This document shows positions 18,728 through 29,420 of a DNA stretch of 64,000 nt, in pieces. Position 1 is the stretch's first letter; the number at the start of each line of letters is the position of its first letter. A program made the translations under genes and the position numbers. The notes below the pieces were generated by a model. It did not search any database, was not told where the DNA came from, and was given only the letters and a program-made list of their open reading frames with translations. Source of the DNA: Yoonia sp. (GTDB lineage: Bacteria > Pseudomonadota > Alphaproteobacteria > Rhodobacterales > Rhodobacteraceae); contig NZ_JACUUJ010000012.1 in assembly GCF_014859355.1 (NCBI RefSeq), positions 1-64,000 on the forward strand. Reading direction: 5' to 3'.

Positions 18728-19834
18728 TTAACTTGATGAAGCATCGGGAAGCAGCACACCCCGCGCGATCTGGTCTGCCTCAATGCTTTCAAAAAGCGCT
18801 TTGAAATTACCTTCGCCAAAGCCGTCGTCGCCTTTGCGCTGGATGAATTCAAAAAAGATCGGGCCGATTACAGTTTTGCTGAAAATTTGCAGCAAAATGC
18901 GGGTTTCGCCGCCGTTTACGACGCCTTCGCCGTCGATCAGAATGCCGTATTTCATCATCCTGTCTTTTGGCTCTGTATGGCCAGGAACGCGTGTTTCGCT
19001 TTGGTTATAATAGGCTGCGGGCGGTTTTGGCATGAATTTGATGCCGCGGCGGGCGATTTCATCGGTCGCAGTGTAAATATCGCGGGCGCCAACGGCGATA
19101 TGCTGGATCCCTTCGCCGTTATAGCGTTTGAGGTATTCAACGATCTGGCCTGTCTCTCCACGGTCCTCATTGATGGGAATACGGATGCGGCCGCAGGGCG
19201 ATGTCAGCGCGCGTGACAAGAGCCCGGTGAATTTTCCTGCGATATCGAAAAACCGGATTTCCTTGAAATTGAATAGATCACCATAAAAGGCGAACCATTT
19301 ATCCATGTTCCCCTTATGCACATTATGCGTCAGGTGATCGAGATAATAGAAACCAACGCCGGTTGGATGGGCATCTGCGACCCAGTCAAATTCTGCATTG
19401 AACGGGTTGGTGTCGTAATATTGGTCGATAAAATAGATCAGGCTACCGCCAATCCCTACGATGGCAGGCACCTCCAGTGTTCTGCCAGATCCTTCGTAGG
19501 GCACCGCACCTTTGCTGACGGCATGATCAAAGGCGTGCTGCGCGTCGATAACCCGCCAGCCCATCGACGGCGCACAGGGGCCGTGTTGCGCAATAAATTC
19601 TGCCGCATGGCTGCCCGGTTCGCTATTGATAATATAAGTAATATCGCCTTGCTGCCAAAGCTCTATTGCCTTGGACTTGTGGGTGGCTGTCCGTGTATAG
19701 CCCATTTTGCTGAACAGATCGCGCAGCGTATCAGGTTCGGGATGCGCAAATTCAACAAACGCAAAGCCATCTGTTCCGGCCGGGTTCTCTGTCGTGATCT
19801 TTGCTTTGGGGGCGTCGTGCGGGAAAGGGCCCAT
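18728..19834 (-). CDS. hppD: 4-hydroxyphenylpyruvate dioxygenase
   Basis: GFAFVEFAHPEPDTLRDLFSKMGY; DHLTHNVHKGNMDKWFAFYGDLFNFKEIRFFDI; EGIQHIA; FFEFIQRKGDDGFGEGNFKALFESIE. Confidence 0.95.
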   Translation of the reverse strand: MGPFPHDAPKAKITTENPAGTDGFAFVEFAHPEPDTLRDLFSKMGYTRTATHKSKAIELWQQGDITYIINSEPGSHAAEFIAQHGPCAPSMGWRVIDAQHAFDHAVSKGAVPYEGSGRTLEVPAIVGIGGSLIYFIDQYYDTNPFNAEFDWVADAHPTGVGFYYLDHLTHNVHKGNMDKWFAFYGDLFNFKEIRFFDIAGKFTGLLSRALTSPCGRIRIPINEDRGETGQIVEYLKRYNGEGIQHIAVGARDIYTATDEIARRGIKFMPKPPAAYYNQSETRVPGHTEPKDRMMKYGILIDGEGVVNGGETRILLQIFSKTVIGPIFFEFIQRKGDDGFGEGNFKALFESIEADQIARGVLLPDASSS

Positions 19835-19967
19835 CGTGAATCTCCTGATGTCGCGTTTTTCGGATTATACCGCGTCATTTTCGCGTAATTTAGCCAATTT
19901 AGACTATATTTTCTGTTAATTATGCAATATTTAAGCGTATATTTTATCAAATAAGCGGAGTTCACGC

Positions 19968-20426
19968 ATGACGCTTGATACAACAGACCGGCGATTGCTC
20001 GCGACACTGCAACACGATTCGACCCAAACAGCACAGGATCTGGGGGCCACATTGCATATGTCACCCTCACAGGCCGGGCGGCGGCGTCAGCGGCTGGAGG
20101 TCGAAGGGTATATCGCGGGCTATCGTGCGCATCTGAGCCCTGAAAAGGTTGGCCTGCATGTCGAGGCATTCATCCGGGTGGTCATGGCAACGCATACCGC
20201 GCAAAACGCGCAGGATTTTGTGCGGATGACCCGCACCAGGCCCGATATTGTTGGCGCATGGACCCTGACCGGCGAGGCTGATTACCTGCTGCGCGTGTAT
20301 TGTGCGGATCTTGCGGCACTCAATCTTTTGGTGCAGCAGGTCTTGCTGCCGCATCCGGCCGTCAGCCGGGTGCAAAGCCAGATCGTCATGGAACGTATCA
20401 AACCCGACGCGCCGTTGCCGGTTTAG
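19968..20426 (+). CDS. Lrp/AsnC family transcriptional regulator
   Basis: LDTTDRRLLATLQHDSTQTAQDLGATLHMSPSQAGRRRQRLEVEGYI HTH; RAM-like C-terminus. Confidence 0.93.
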   Translation: MTLDTTDRRLLATLQHDSTQTAQDLGATLHMSPSQAGRRRQRLEVEGYIAGYRAHLSPEKVGLHVEAFIRVVMATHTAQNAQDFVRMTRTRPDIVGAWTLTGEADYLLRVYCADLAALNLLVQQVLLPHPAVSRVQSQIVMERIKPDAPLPV

Positions 20427-20462
20427 CATCGCAAAGGTGGGCCTGTTGGCCGCAGCCGGCCA

Positions 20463-21476
20463 TCAACCGTCGCTGACCCCCGCTTCGGCAAAGGTTGCCA
20501 TACCCGAATGGCAGGCGACCGCCCCTTGCAAAACGGCAATCGCCAAGGCTGCGCCCGACCCTTCACCCAGCCGCAAGCCAAGGTTCAAAAGCGGTGCCTT
20601 CCCAAGTGCATCCAGCAAGGCCTGATGCGCGCCTTCGGCACTCAGATGTCCGGCAACGGCGTGATCAAGGGCACCGGGATGGGTTTTTTCCAGCACAGCG
20701 GCAGCAGCACAGCAGATGAAACCGTCCAGAATGACGGGAATCCGGTAATGGCGGGCTGCTGCGATCGCCCCCGCCATAGCCGCCAGTTCGCGCCCCCCAA
20801 GGCACCGCAGCGCCATCAGCGGATCGGATGTGGCGTGCAACGCCAATCCGCGCGCAACGACTGCGATCTTTTGCGCAAGGCCCGCATCATCGACACCGGT
20901 GCCGCGCCCGGTCCAGCGCGCGGCATCCCCGCCAAGCACCGCGGCGGCAACTGCGGCGGCAGCCGTGGTATTGCCGATCCCCATTTCCCCTGTCACCAGC
21001 AAATCCGCCTGTGGGTCCACTGCCGCCCAGCCCGTTTGCAAGGCCGCGATGAGTTCTTCTTCGGTCATTGCGGGCGCTTGGGTGAAATCGACGGTCGGCA
21101 CATCCAGGGTCAGCGCGTGAACGTCCATGCGCGCACCAAATACCTTGCACAACTGGTTGATTGCTGCCCCACCATGTTGAAAATTCGCCACCATCTGCGC
21201 CGTCACCTCGGGCGGAAAAGCCGAGACCCCCTGCGCACAGACCCCGTGATTGCCTGCAAATATCACCACCTGCGGCGCTGTAATGGTCGGCTGGCCTGTG
21301 CCACGCCAGCCCGCATACCAAATTGCCAGATCTTCCAAGCGCCCCAGCGCGGCTGGGGGCTTGGTCAACTGCGCGTTGCGATGCTGCGCAGCCCGCGTTG
21401 CATCCCCATCAGAAGCGGGGCTTTGGGCCAAAAGATTACGAAAAGCAGTTAGGGTTTCAAAGGGCGCTTGCATCAC
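20463..21476 (-). CDS. cobT: Nicotinate-nucleotide--dimethylbenzimidazole phosphoribosyltransferase
   Basis: [69 protein letters not shown]. Confidence 0.95.
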   Translation of the reverse strand: MMQAPFETLTAFRNLLAQSPASDGDATRAAQHRNAQLTKPPAALGRLEDLAIWYAGWRGTGQPTITAPQVVIFAGNHGVCAQGVSAFPPEVTAQMVANFQHGGAAINQLCKVFGARMDVHALTLDVPTVDFTQAPAMTEEELIAALQTGWAAVDPQADLLVTGEMGIGNTTAAAAVAAAVLGGDAARWTGRGTGVDDAGLAQKIAVVARGLALHATSDPLMALRCLGGRELAAMAGAIAAARHYRIPVILDGFICCAAAAVLEKTHPGALDHAVAGHLSAEGAHQALLDALGKAPLLNLGLRLGEGSGAALAIAVLQGAVACHSGMATFAEAGVSDG

Positions 21477-21523
21477 ATCCTCGTTGCATCAATTCTGCAC
21501 CCTGTCTAACGATCAGACATGAG

Positions 21524-22312
21524 ATGAAAAGAGCCACAAGGGGCAGATGCTTGGAAAAACGCAACAATATCTTGATTGACCCGCGCGATCTAGCGGCGGC
21601 CTTGGGCCTGCTGACACGGTTGCCTGTCCCGATCGAGACGACCCGTGCGGTGGCGCGGGGTGCGGCGGCCGCATGGGCCTATCCTGTGGTCGGCATCGTC
21701 GTTGCGGTGATTATTTCAGCAACAGTCGCAGTCATGCTGACGCTGGATTTGCCCGCGCAGATCGCCGCCGCATTGGGGCTGGGTGCTGGTGTTGTCCTAA
21801 CCGGAGCCATGCACGAAGACGGGTTGGCCGACACGGCCGACGGGCTTTGGGGCGGCTGGGACCGGGCGCGCAGGCTCGCGATCATGAAGGACAGCCACAT
21901 CGGCACCTATGGCGTCATTGCATTGGCGCTGACCCTGCTGATCCGCTGGCTGGCCCTGACGGCGCTGATCGCATCCGGCAGCCATTGGGCCGCGCTGATC
22001 GGTGCTGCCGCACTGAGCCGTGGGGGGATGGTCGTGCTGATGGGGGCCATGCCCAACGCCCGCGACACCGGCCTTAGCCATCACGTCGGCAGGCCCAGCA
22101 CCGCAACAATCTGGCTGGCTGTGGCAATTGCCGGGGTCATCGGCCTTGTGACCACGGGCTTTGGCGTTGTTTTGATGGCTGCATTGGCTGTGCTGCTGTG
22201 TGGGATGATCGCAAAAGCCAAAATCGGGGGGCAGACCGGCGATATTCTTGGTGCGACACAACAGATGACCGAAATCACGGTGCTTTTAGCAGTGGTTGCC
22301 GCAAGCGCCTAA
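21524..22312 (+). CDS. cobS: Adenosylcobinamide-GDP ribazoletransferase (cobalamin 5'-phosphate synthase)
   Basis: LGLLTRLPVP, HEDGLADTADGLWGGWDRARRLAIMKDSHIGTYGVIAL; divergent from cobT. Confidence 0.94.
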   Translation: MKRATRGRCLEKRNNILIDPRDLAAALGLLTRLPVPIETTRAVARGAAAAWAYPVVGIVVAVIISATVAVMLTLDLPAQIAAALGLGAGVVLTGAMHEDGLADTADGLWGGWDRARRLAIMKDSHIGTYGVIALALTLLIRWLALTALIASGSHWAALIGAAALSRGGMVVLMGAMPNARDTGLSHHVGRPSTATIWLAVAIAGVIGLVTTGFGVVLMAALAVLLCGMIAKAKIGGQTGDILGATQQMTEITVLLAVVAASA

Positions 22313-23009
22313 TCAGACAGCATGTCGCACCGCAGCGCCGCCGCAAAACTGTTGCGGTCAACATGCGCGCCAATATCGCGGGTTTGCAATGCACCATCAC
22401 GCAGCAGCGTCGCCATGATGCGACTCCAATCCGCGTTCGCTGTAATCAGCTCTGGCCCCTGCCCGCAATCACGGATGCCGCCACCGATATCGGTTTCGCC
22501 AATACGGTGATTGGTCAGCCCCTCCAACTGCGCGACCGGCACCAGTGTGTCATCGACAAAGCGCCAAACTTTTAGCGTTTTTGCTAAGTGTGGGCGATCA
22601 ATGAAAGCAAGCTCGATCGCGCCGTCACCGTCCAGATCGGCCGCGCCGATTGGCGCCAGCCAACGGAAGGGTTGCCCGATCGCCGGGGTTTGCGCCAGTT
22701 TGCCGGCCGGTCCATAGACTGCCAGCGCGGCCCCCGCGCGTATGTCGGTTTCAATCACGACGATTTCGGGTGCCCCGTCACCGGTCACATCCCACAAACG
22801 TGGTTGCCAGTCTTCGAAAACATGTGTGTCAGGCAGCGTAATGTGATACTGACGCCCATCCGCCACAAACCCCAAGCGCGACCATTCCGCATGATCACCC
22901 AATACACCATGGGCATAACGGTCGCTTGGGGTGTCAAACCACGCTTGCGACACTGTCTGTGCCCCCGCCATTGCAGGCCAGCAAGCAAGGGCAAGGGCGC
23001 AAAGACGCA

Positions 23010-23010
<1 letters not shown>
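22309..23010 (-). CDS. FG-GAP/VCBS-repeat-like secreted protein
   Basis: Signal peptide MRLCALALACWPAMAGA; LWDVTGDGAPEIVVIE, GAADLDGDGAIELAFID repeats. Confidence 0.75.
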
Positions 23011-23333
<323 letters not shown>

Positions 23334-23666
23334 TCAAATTATTCCCTCGGATTTTTTCGACGTTGCGCGTTATTTAGTGCAGCACCTCAGGTTCTGCCAG
23401 TCCCATTCCGAAATGGTTTCCCGATCCACAGACCCGAGTCACCGGCCCGCTATTTGATCCTTGAAACTGATGTTGGCGCTATCATCCGTGCGGAATACCG
23501 CACACACCCTGCGTGACCAGTATATTTTTTTCTTATTTTATTATTATTTTCAATTATTTGTCCGCATTTTGTCGATAGCCCTTGTTCTTGTCAGGACACC
23601 CATGTTTCTTTTTCCTGTCAGCGCAGAAAACTGGGCGACACCAAAACGACAATGGGAGGAGACATC

Positions 23667-24668
23667 ATGAACGTCCTGAAAGCCGCCGTCGCGGCAACTT
23701 TTGTGTTGGCGGCTCCGGCTGCGCAAGCCGAAGAAGCAAACTATATTCTGGCAACCGCATCAACGGGGGGCACCTATTATCCAGTGGGCGTCGCACTTTC
23801 AACCTTGGTAAAGGTGAAACTGGAACCCAGCGAAGGCATCGGCATGTCCGCAATCAGTTCCGCCGGATCAGGAGAGAACGTCCGGCTGCTGCGCGAAGGC
23901 GAGGCACAGTTTGCCATTTTGCAAGGGCTTTATGGTTATTACGCGGCCAGCGGCACTGGCCCGCTGGAACAGGCAGGCCCGCAAGACCATCTGCGATCTG
24001 TCAGTATGCTTTGGCAGAACGTAGAACAATTCGTCATTTCATCTGATGCCGCCACCACCGGCACAATGTCTGACCTCGTTGCGCTCAAGGGCGCGGCAAT
24101 GGCGTTTGGCGCACAGAACTCTGGCACGATCGGGTCCAACGGTGCCCTGCTGGAAGGGCTGGGGGTTGATATCAATACCGACTACGAACTTGTTTATGGC
24201 GGCTATGGCCCGGCGGCGGATGCCCTGCAAAACGGGCAGGTCAAAGGGTTGGGTGCCCCCGCAGGTGTGCCAACCGGTGCCATCGCGCAATTGATGGCCT
24301 CTGCCGGTGACAGCGTGACGCTTTTGTCATTTACCGAGGAACAGCGGATCGCTGCCGACAATGGCCGCGACTTGTGGACGCCTTACCTGATCCCGGCAGG
24401 CACCTATCCGGGCCAAACCGCCGATGTGATGACCGTCGCACAGCCAAACTTCCTGGCCACGAACGCTGATATCCCAGAAGAAAATGTCTATCTGATTACC
24501 AAGGCGATTTTTGAAAACCTGCCATTCTTGCAGGCCATTCACCCCGCCACCAAGGTGATGGCAATCGAATCCGCCATTGCAGGTTTGCCGCTGCCGCTGC
24601 ACCCCGGCGCGCTGCGCTATTATCAGGAAGTCGGAATTGATGTCCCCGCGCGCCTGATCGCCGACTAA
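23667..24668 (+). CDS. TAXI family TRAP transporter solute-binding subunit
   Basis: Signal peptide; YILATASTGGTYYPVGVALSTLVK; adjacent fused TRAP permease. Confidence 0.92.
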   Translation: MNVLKAAVAATFVLAAPAAQAEEANYILATASTGGTYYPVGVALSTLVKVKLEPSEGIGMSAISSAGSGENVRLLREGEAQFAILQGLYGYYAASGTGPLEQAGPQDHLRSVSMLWQNVEQFVISSDAATTGTMSDLVALKGAAMAFGAQNSGTIGSNGALLEGLGVDINTDYELVYGGYGPAADALQNGQVKGLGAPAGVPTGAIAQLMASAGDSVTLLSFTEEQRIAADNGRDLWTPYLIPAGTYPGQTADVMTVAQPNFLATNADIPEENVYLITKAIFENLPFLQAIHPATKVMAIESAIAGLPLPLHPGALRYYQEVGIDVPARLIAD

Positions 24669-24724
24669 GCTGACATGCGGCCCATGGATTTGCTGTGGGC
24701 CGCATTTGCCAAGGGGTTTCCACC

Positions 24725-26824
24725 ATGTCCGAAGAACGCCCGTCCGAGGGACTGATCCTCCGCGAATTCAACCGGCTGCCCAATCTCGCCCTGACGATCA
24801 TTTGCCTGATGATCGCTGTCGGGCACATCTATGTGGCCTTCGACCCGATCATTTCGGAATTTCAGCGCAACGCTTATCACTTTGCCGGTTTCGCCTTTCT
24901 GGCAGCTCTGCTGTATCCGTTGGTCAGGGGTCGCACACGCAGCCGTGCGATGCTGGCATTTGACCTGACACTGGGATGCGTGATTGCGGCTGCCGCCATT
25001 TACCTGCCTGCCGCCGAAAACGCGATTTATGACCGCGGGGTGAAACTGGCCCCGCTGGATTGGGCCGCGGCCATCGCTTGCGTTCTTGGCGCAATCGAAC
25101 TGACGCGCCGCCTGACCGGCTGGATCATACCGGGGCTGATCATCATATCGCTGAGCTATATCGGGTTTTGGGGCAAATATGTCGGAGGTGTTTTCAGCTT
25201 TCCCGGCCTGCGATGGGAAACGATCGCGTTTCGGTCGATTTATGGCGATGATGCCATGTTCGGCACAATTGCGCGAATTTCATCGACCTACGTTTTTCTA
25301 TTCATCATTTTCGGGGCGTTCCTGCTGCGCTCTGGTGCGGGGGATTTCGTCATCAACCTTGCCCGTGCTGTCGCGGGGCGCATGGTCGGCGGGCCGGGTA
25401 TTGTCGCGGTCATCGCAAGCGGGTTGACAGGCACGATTTCCGGGTCAGCCGTGGCGAACACGGCGTCCACCGGGGTCATCACCATTCCGCTGATGAAAAA
25501 GGCAGGCTTCCCCCCTAAATTCGCAGGCGGGGTCGAGGCCGCATCATCAACCGGTGGCCAGCTCATGCCGCCGATCATGGGTGCGGGGGCCTTTGTGATG
25601 GCCAGTTTTACCCAGATACCCTATGAAACCATCGTTGCCGTCGCAGCCCTGCCTGCGCTGCTGTATTTCCTTTCGGTCATGTTTTTCGTGCGGATCGAGG
25701 CGCGCCGCCTTGGCCTGCCCCCGATGGACGATAACGGCGAAACCCTGCGGTCGGCCTTTGTCAAAGGTGGCGCAAGCTTTATGCTGCCCATCGGCGGGTT
25801 GATCGGCTTGTTGGTGTCAGGGTTTACGCCTGCCTATGCTGCCGTATTCGGTATTCTGGCTGTCATCGTATCAAGCTGGCTGACCACCACGCCAATGGGC
25901 CCCAAGGCCGTCGTCGAGGCGCTGGTGATGGGCACGAAGGGTATGATCATGACGGCCGTGCTTTTGTGTTCGGTCGGTCTGGTGGTCAACGTGATCGCCA
26001 CTGCGGGCATCGGCAATATATTTAGCCTGATGATCGCTGACTGGGCCGGTGGCAACCTGTTTATCGCAATCGTGCTGATCGCTCTGGCCAGCCTTGTGCT
26101 GGGGATGGGGCTGCCGGTGACGGCGGCCTATATCGTGTTGGCGACCCTGTCCGCACCGGCTTTGGCCGGAATGATCGCGGACCGTTTTGTCATTGATGCA
26201 TTGGCCAGCGGCACCCTTCCCGATGCGGCCCGTGCGATTTTGATGTTTGGTTTGCCCGATCCTTCGGTCTTGGCCGGGCCATTGACCACCACCGAAGCGG
26301 GGGCCATCATCAAAAGCCTGCCCCTGGAAATTGCCGCACCCCTGCGCGACATGGTGGTTCCCGCGCAGGTGATGATAGCCGCCGTGCTTTCGGCGCATAT
26401 GATCATCTTTTGGCTGTCACAGGACAGTAACGTCACACCACCCGTCGCATTGGCCGCCTTTACCGCCGCCGCGATAGCCAAGGCACCTGCCATGGCCACG
26501 GGATTCGCCAGTTGGAAGCTGGCCAAGGGGTTGTATATCGTGCCGATGATGATGGCCTACACGCCGTTTCTGTCAGGCGACTGGGGGGTGATGCTGGTGA
26601 TCTTCAGCTTTGGCGTTGTCGGCATTTATGCGCTCGCCTCGGCGATGCAGGGCTGTATGGAACGACCGATTGGTCCAGTGTCAAGGATTGTTCTGGGGGT
26701 CGCCGGACTGGCCTGCATCTGGCCCGGTGCGCTGCTGCTGCATTTGGGTGCAGCCGCGGCCGTGATCGGTCTGTTGGTCTGGAACCTGCGCCAGCCAGAG
26801 GTCAGACAGGCAGACCTGGCCTGA
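24725..26824 (+). CDS. TRAP transporter fused permease subunit
   Basis: GLTGTISGSAVANTASTGVITIPLMKKAGFPPKFAGGVEAASSTGGQLMPPIMGAGAFVMASF; about 700 aa, many TMs. Confidence 0.94.
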   Translation: MSEERPSEGLILREFNRLPNLALTIICLMIAVGHIYVAFDPIISEFQRNAYHFAGFAFLAALLYPLVRGRTRSRAMLAFDLTLGCVIAAAAIYLPAAENAIYDRGVKLAPLDWAAAIACVLGAIELTRRLTGWIIPGLIIISLSYIGFWGKYVGGVFSFPGLRWETIAFRSIYGDDAMFGTIARISSTYVFLFIIFGAFLLRSGAGDFVINLARAVAGRMVGGPGIVAVIASGLTGTISGSAVANTASTGVITIPLMKKAGFPPKFAGGVEAASSTGGQLMPPIMGAGAFVMASFTQIPYETIVAVAALPALLYFLSVMFFVRIEARRLGLPPMDDNGETLRSAFVKGGASFMLPIGGLIGLLVSGFTPAYAAVFGILAVIVSSWLTTTPMGPKAVVEALVMGTKGMIMTAVLLCSVGLVVNVIATAGIGNIFSLMIADWAGGNLFIAIVLIALASLVLGMGLPVTAAYIVLATLSAPALAGMIADRFVIDALASGTLPDAARAILMFGLPDPSVLAGPLTTTEAGAIIKSLPLEIAAPLRDMVVPAQVMIAAVLSAHMIIFWLSQDSNVTPPVALAAFTAAAIAKAPAMATGFASWKLAKGLYIVPMMMAYTPFLSGDWGVMLVIFSFGVVGIYALASAMQGCMERPIGPVSRIVLGVAGLACIWPGALLLHLGAAAAVIGLLVWNLRQPEVRQADLA

Positions 26825-26835
26825 TCGCATAAAAA

Positions 26836-26868
26836 AAGCGGCCCAAGATGGGCCGCTTGTTATTTTTG
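26836..26868 (+). terminator. Rho-independent terminator
   Basis: AAGCGGCCC-AAGAT-GGGCCGCTT followed by gttattttt. Confidence 0.85.
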
Positions 26869-26877
26869 AAGGGTTGC

Positions 26878-28356
26878 TCAGTCTTCCAGAACCAGCGCCA
26901 CAAAGCGTGGGTCGCCCCCGCGCCGCACCAACAGCAGGATTGACCGCCGCCCGGCTTCTGTCGCAACCGCGATCTGATCTTGCAGATCAATGACCGAAGC
27001 AACGGGTTTCTGTCCGGCTTCAGTAATCACATCGCCCTGCAACAACCCCTTGGAGGCGGCATCGCTTTCAGGATTGATTGCCGTGATAACCAGCCCTGTT
27101 TCAGTCGTCAAAGAATATTGCTCGGCCAGTTCAGGGGTGATTTCCGATAGGGTCAGCCCCATGATTTCAGCTTCTTCAGGTTCTTCTTGCTGATCGCTCG
27201 ACGCAGGGAACGCGACAGCTTCGGATGTTTCACGCCGTCCCAGAACGACGGTCAGTTCGACCATACGCCCGTCACGCAGCACACTGACCGGCACTGATTT
27301 ACCAACCGGTGAATTGCCCACGATACGGACCAATTCGCGGGTGTCTTCGATCGCGACAGCATCAAAATTCACGATCACATCGCCCGACATCATGCCGGCA
27401 TCTTCGGCCGGGCCAGCAGGCACATCCGTGACCAGCGCACCGCGCGCCAGATCCAGCCCGTCGATGGCATCCACCATGTCCGGTGTCACATCCTGAATGC
27501 GCACGCCCAGCCAGCCGCGCCGGGTTTCACCAAATTCGATCAACTGGTCCACAACATTGGACACGACAGCAGATGACATCGCAAAGCCGATCCCGATCGA
27601 CCCGCCATTGGGCGACAAGATGGCCGTGTTCACACCGATCACGTCGCCGTCCATGTTGAACAGCGGCCCGCCAGAGTTTCCCCGGTTGATCGCTGCATCT
27701 GTCTGGATGTAATCGTCATAGGTTCCCGACAAGGCCCTGTTGCGCGCCGACACGATACCGGCCGACACAGAAAACCCCTGCCCCAACGGGTTGCCCATCG
27801 CCATCACCCAGTCACCGACCCGCGCACCTGCCGCATTGCTGTCACCGAATTGCACAAACGGCAGATTTTCAGCATCCACCTTCAAGACAGCGATATCTGT
27901 GTTGGGGTCCGTGCCGATCAATGTGGCAGGCATTTCTTCGCCCGAGAAGAATTCGATCTGGATTTCGTCAGCACCTTCAATCACGTGGTTGTTCGTGACG
28001 ATAAACCCGTCTGCCGAGATCACGAAACCTGACCCTAGTGCAGATGACCGCCGCGGGGCACCATCTGGGCGGCCACGGTCAAGATCGTTGAAGAAATCTT
28101 CGAATGGGGATCCTTCAGGAACGATCCCGCGTGGCATGGTGCGGCCGGCAACCATTGTGCTGGTCGTGATGTTCACCACCGATGGGCTGACCTTTTGTGC
28201 AAGATCGGCAAAGGTATTCGGGCGGTTTTGCGCGGTGGCCGCCGTCACCTGGGCCAACAGCAGCGCGAGCGCAACCGCCAACACCGAAAAAAGCGCGGTC
28301 AACACGCGCCGGGCCTGTGCCTGATTTTGCTGAATTGCGATTGCCGTTTGTTTCAC
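26878..28356 (-). CDS. Do-family periplasmic serine endopeptidase (DegP-like), GTG start
   Basis: SGFVISADGFIVTNNHVIEGADEI, TDIAVLKVD, DAAINRGNSGGPLFNMDGDVIGVNTAI catalytic triad, two PDZ-like regions; start refined to GTG at 28356. Confidence 0.92.
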   Translation of the reverse strand: MKQTAIAIQQNQAQARRVLTALFSVLAVALALLLAQVTAATAQNRPNTFADLAQKVSPSVVNITTSTMVAGRTMPRGIVPEGSPFEDFFNDLDRGRPDGAPRRSSALGSGFVISADGFIVTNNHVIEGADEIQIEFFSGEEMPATLIGTDPNTDIAVLKVDAENLPFVQFGDSNAAGARVGDWVMAMGNPLGQGFSVSAGIVSARNRALSGTYDDYIQTDAAINRGNSGGPLFNMDGDVIGVNTAILSPNGGSIGIGFAMSSAVVSNVVDQLIEFGETRRGWLGVRIQDVTPDMVDAIDGLDLARGALVTDVPAGPAEDAGMMSGDVIVNFDAVAIEDTRELVRIVGNSPVGKSVPVSVLRDGRMVELTVVLGRRETSEAVAFPASSDQQEEPEEAEIMGLTLSEITPELAEQYSLTTETGLVITAINPESDAASKGLLQGDVITEAGQKPVASVIDLQDQIAVATEAGRRSILLLVRRGGDPRFVALVLED

Positions 28357-28493
28357 AGGCTGTCTCCTTGTGGGGTTGGAATGCCCATGACAATATGGGC
28401 GCCGATGATCTGTCTTTAGATATTTAGGGCAAGACGGACAGAACACAAACCCTATCACCGCCCTGTGAAGTCATTGCCATGCCCCCAAACGGG

Positions 28494-28521
28494 AAAGGGC
28501 CAGCGCAATGGCTGGCCCTTT
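28494..28521 (-). terminator. Terminator downstream of hflC
   Basis: AAAGGGCCAGC-GCAATG-GCTGGCCCTTT. Confidence 0.75.
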
Positions 28522-28538
28522 GGTGGCTTCTGAACAGA

Positions 28539-29420
28539 TCAGCGCGTTGCCGCACTACCCTGATCTGACTTCAAATAATTGAAGAATTCATTATCAGGTG
28601 ACAAAACCATCGTTGTATTGCCGGCCTGTAGCGCCCGTTGATAGGCCGTCATGGACCGATAGAATTCAAAGAATTCCGGATCTGCCCCGAAGGCCTCTGC
28701 GAAAATTTCGTTCCGCAGCGCATCGGCTTCACCCTGAACGATCTGACTTTCGCGTTCCGCGTCGGAAACCAGTTCGATCACTGTCCGGTCGGCCTGTGCC
28801 TCGATCCGTTGCGCGGCTTCACGACCACGCGCGATTTCGTCGGCGGCTTCACGTTCACGTTCAGCTTTCATCCGTTCGTATGTTGCGTTCAGGTTGGCCT
28901 CGGGGAGGTCTGTCCGTTTCAGGCGCACATCAAGAACCTGCAATCCAAGCGCGGATGCCTGTGCGATTGCGCTGTTTCGAATGCGCAACATCAAAGCCGC
29001 ACGATCCACAGACAAGATATCGTTAGATGATACCGACCCCAACACCTCTCGGGTGCCGGCGCGCAGAATGCTGTCCAACCGCTGGGACGCGGCGGGCAAA
29101 CCACCCGCACCCACGGCGCGGCGGAACTGTTCTACATCCACGATCCGGTAACGCGCAAAGGCGTCAACGACAAGCCGGCGGTCATCGGCTGGCGTGACCT
29201 CGATCGGGTCAAGATCCCGGCTCAGGATGCGGTCATCGTATTTTACAACCTCCTGTATCAGCGGTATCTTGAAGCTGAGACCGGGGTCTTCCTTGACGCG
29301 GACAATCTGGCCGAATTGCAGCACCAGAGCCTTTTCACGTTCATCGACAATGAAAATGGACGATACTGCAACGACCAAAACGACAACGATTGCGGGGATA
29401 ATAAGAGCTGTTTTCCGCAT
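28539..29420 (-). CDS. hflC: Protease modulator HflC
   Basis: SPFH protein FIVDEREKALVLQFGQIVRVKEDPGLSFKIPLIQEV; overlaps hflK. Confidence 0.93.
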   Translation of the reverse strand: MRKTALIIPAIVVVLVVAVSSIFIVDEREKALVLQFGQIVRVKEDPGLSFKIPLIQEVVKYDDRILSRDLDPIEVTPADDRRLVVDAFARYRIVDVEQFRRAVGAGGLPAASQRLDSILRAGTREVLGSVSSNDILSVDRAALMLRIRNSAIAQASALGLQVLDVRLKRTDLPEANLNATYERMKAEREREAADEIARGREAAQRIEAQADRTVIELVSDAERESQIVQGEADALRNEIFAEAFGADPEFFEFYRSMTAYQRALQAGNTTMVLSPDNEFFNYLKSDQGSAATR

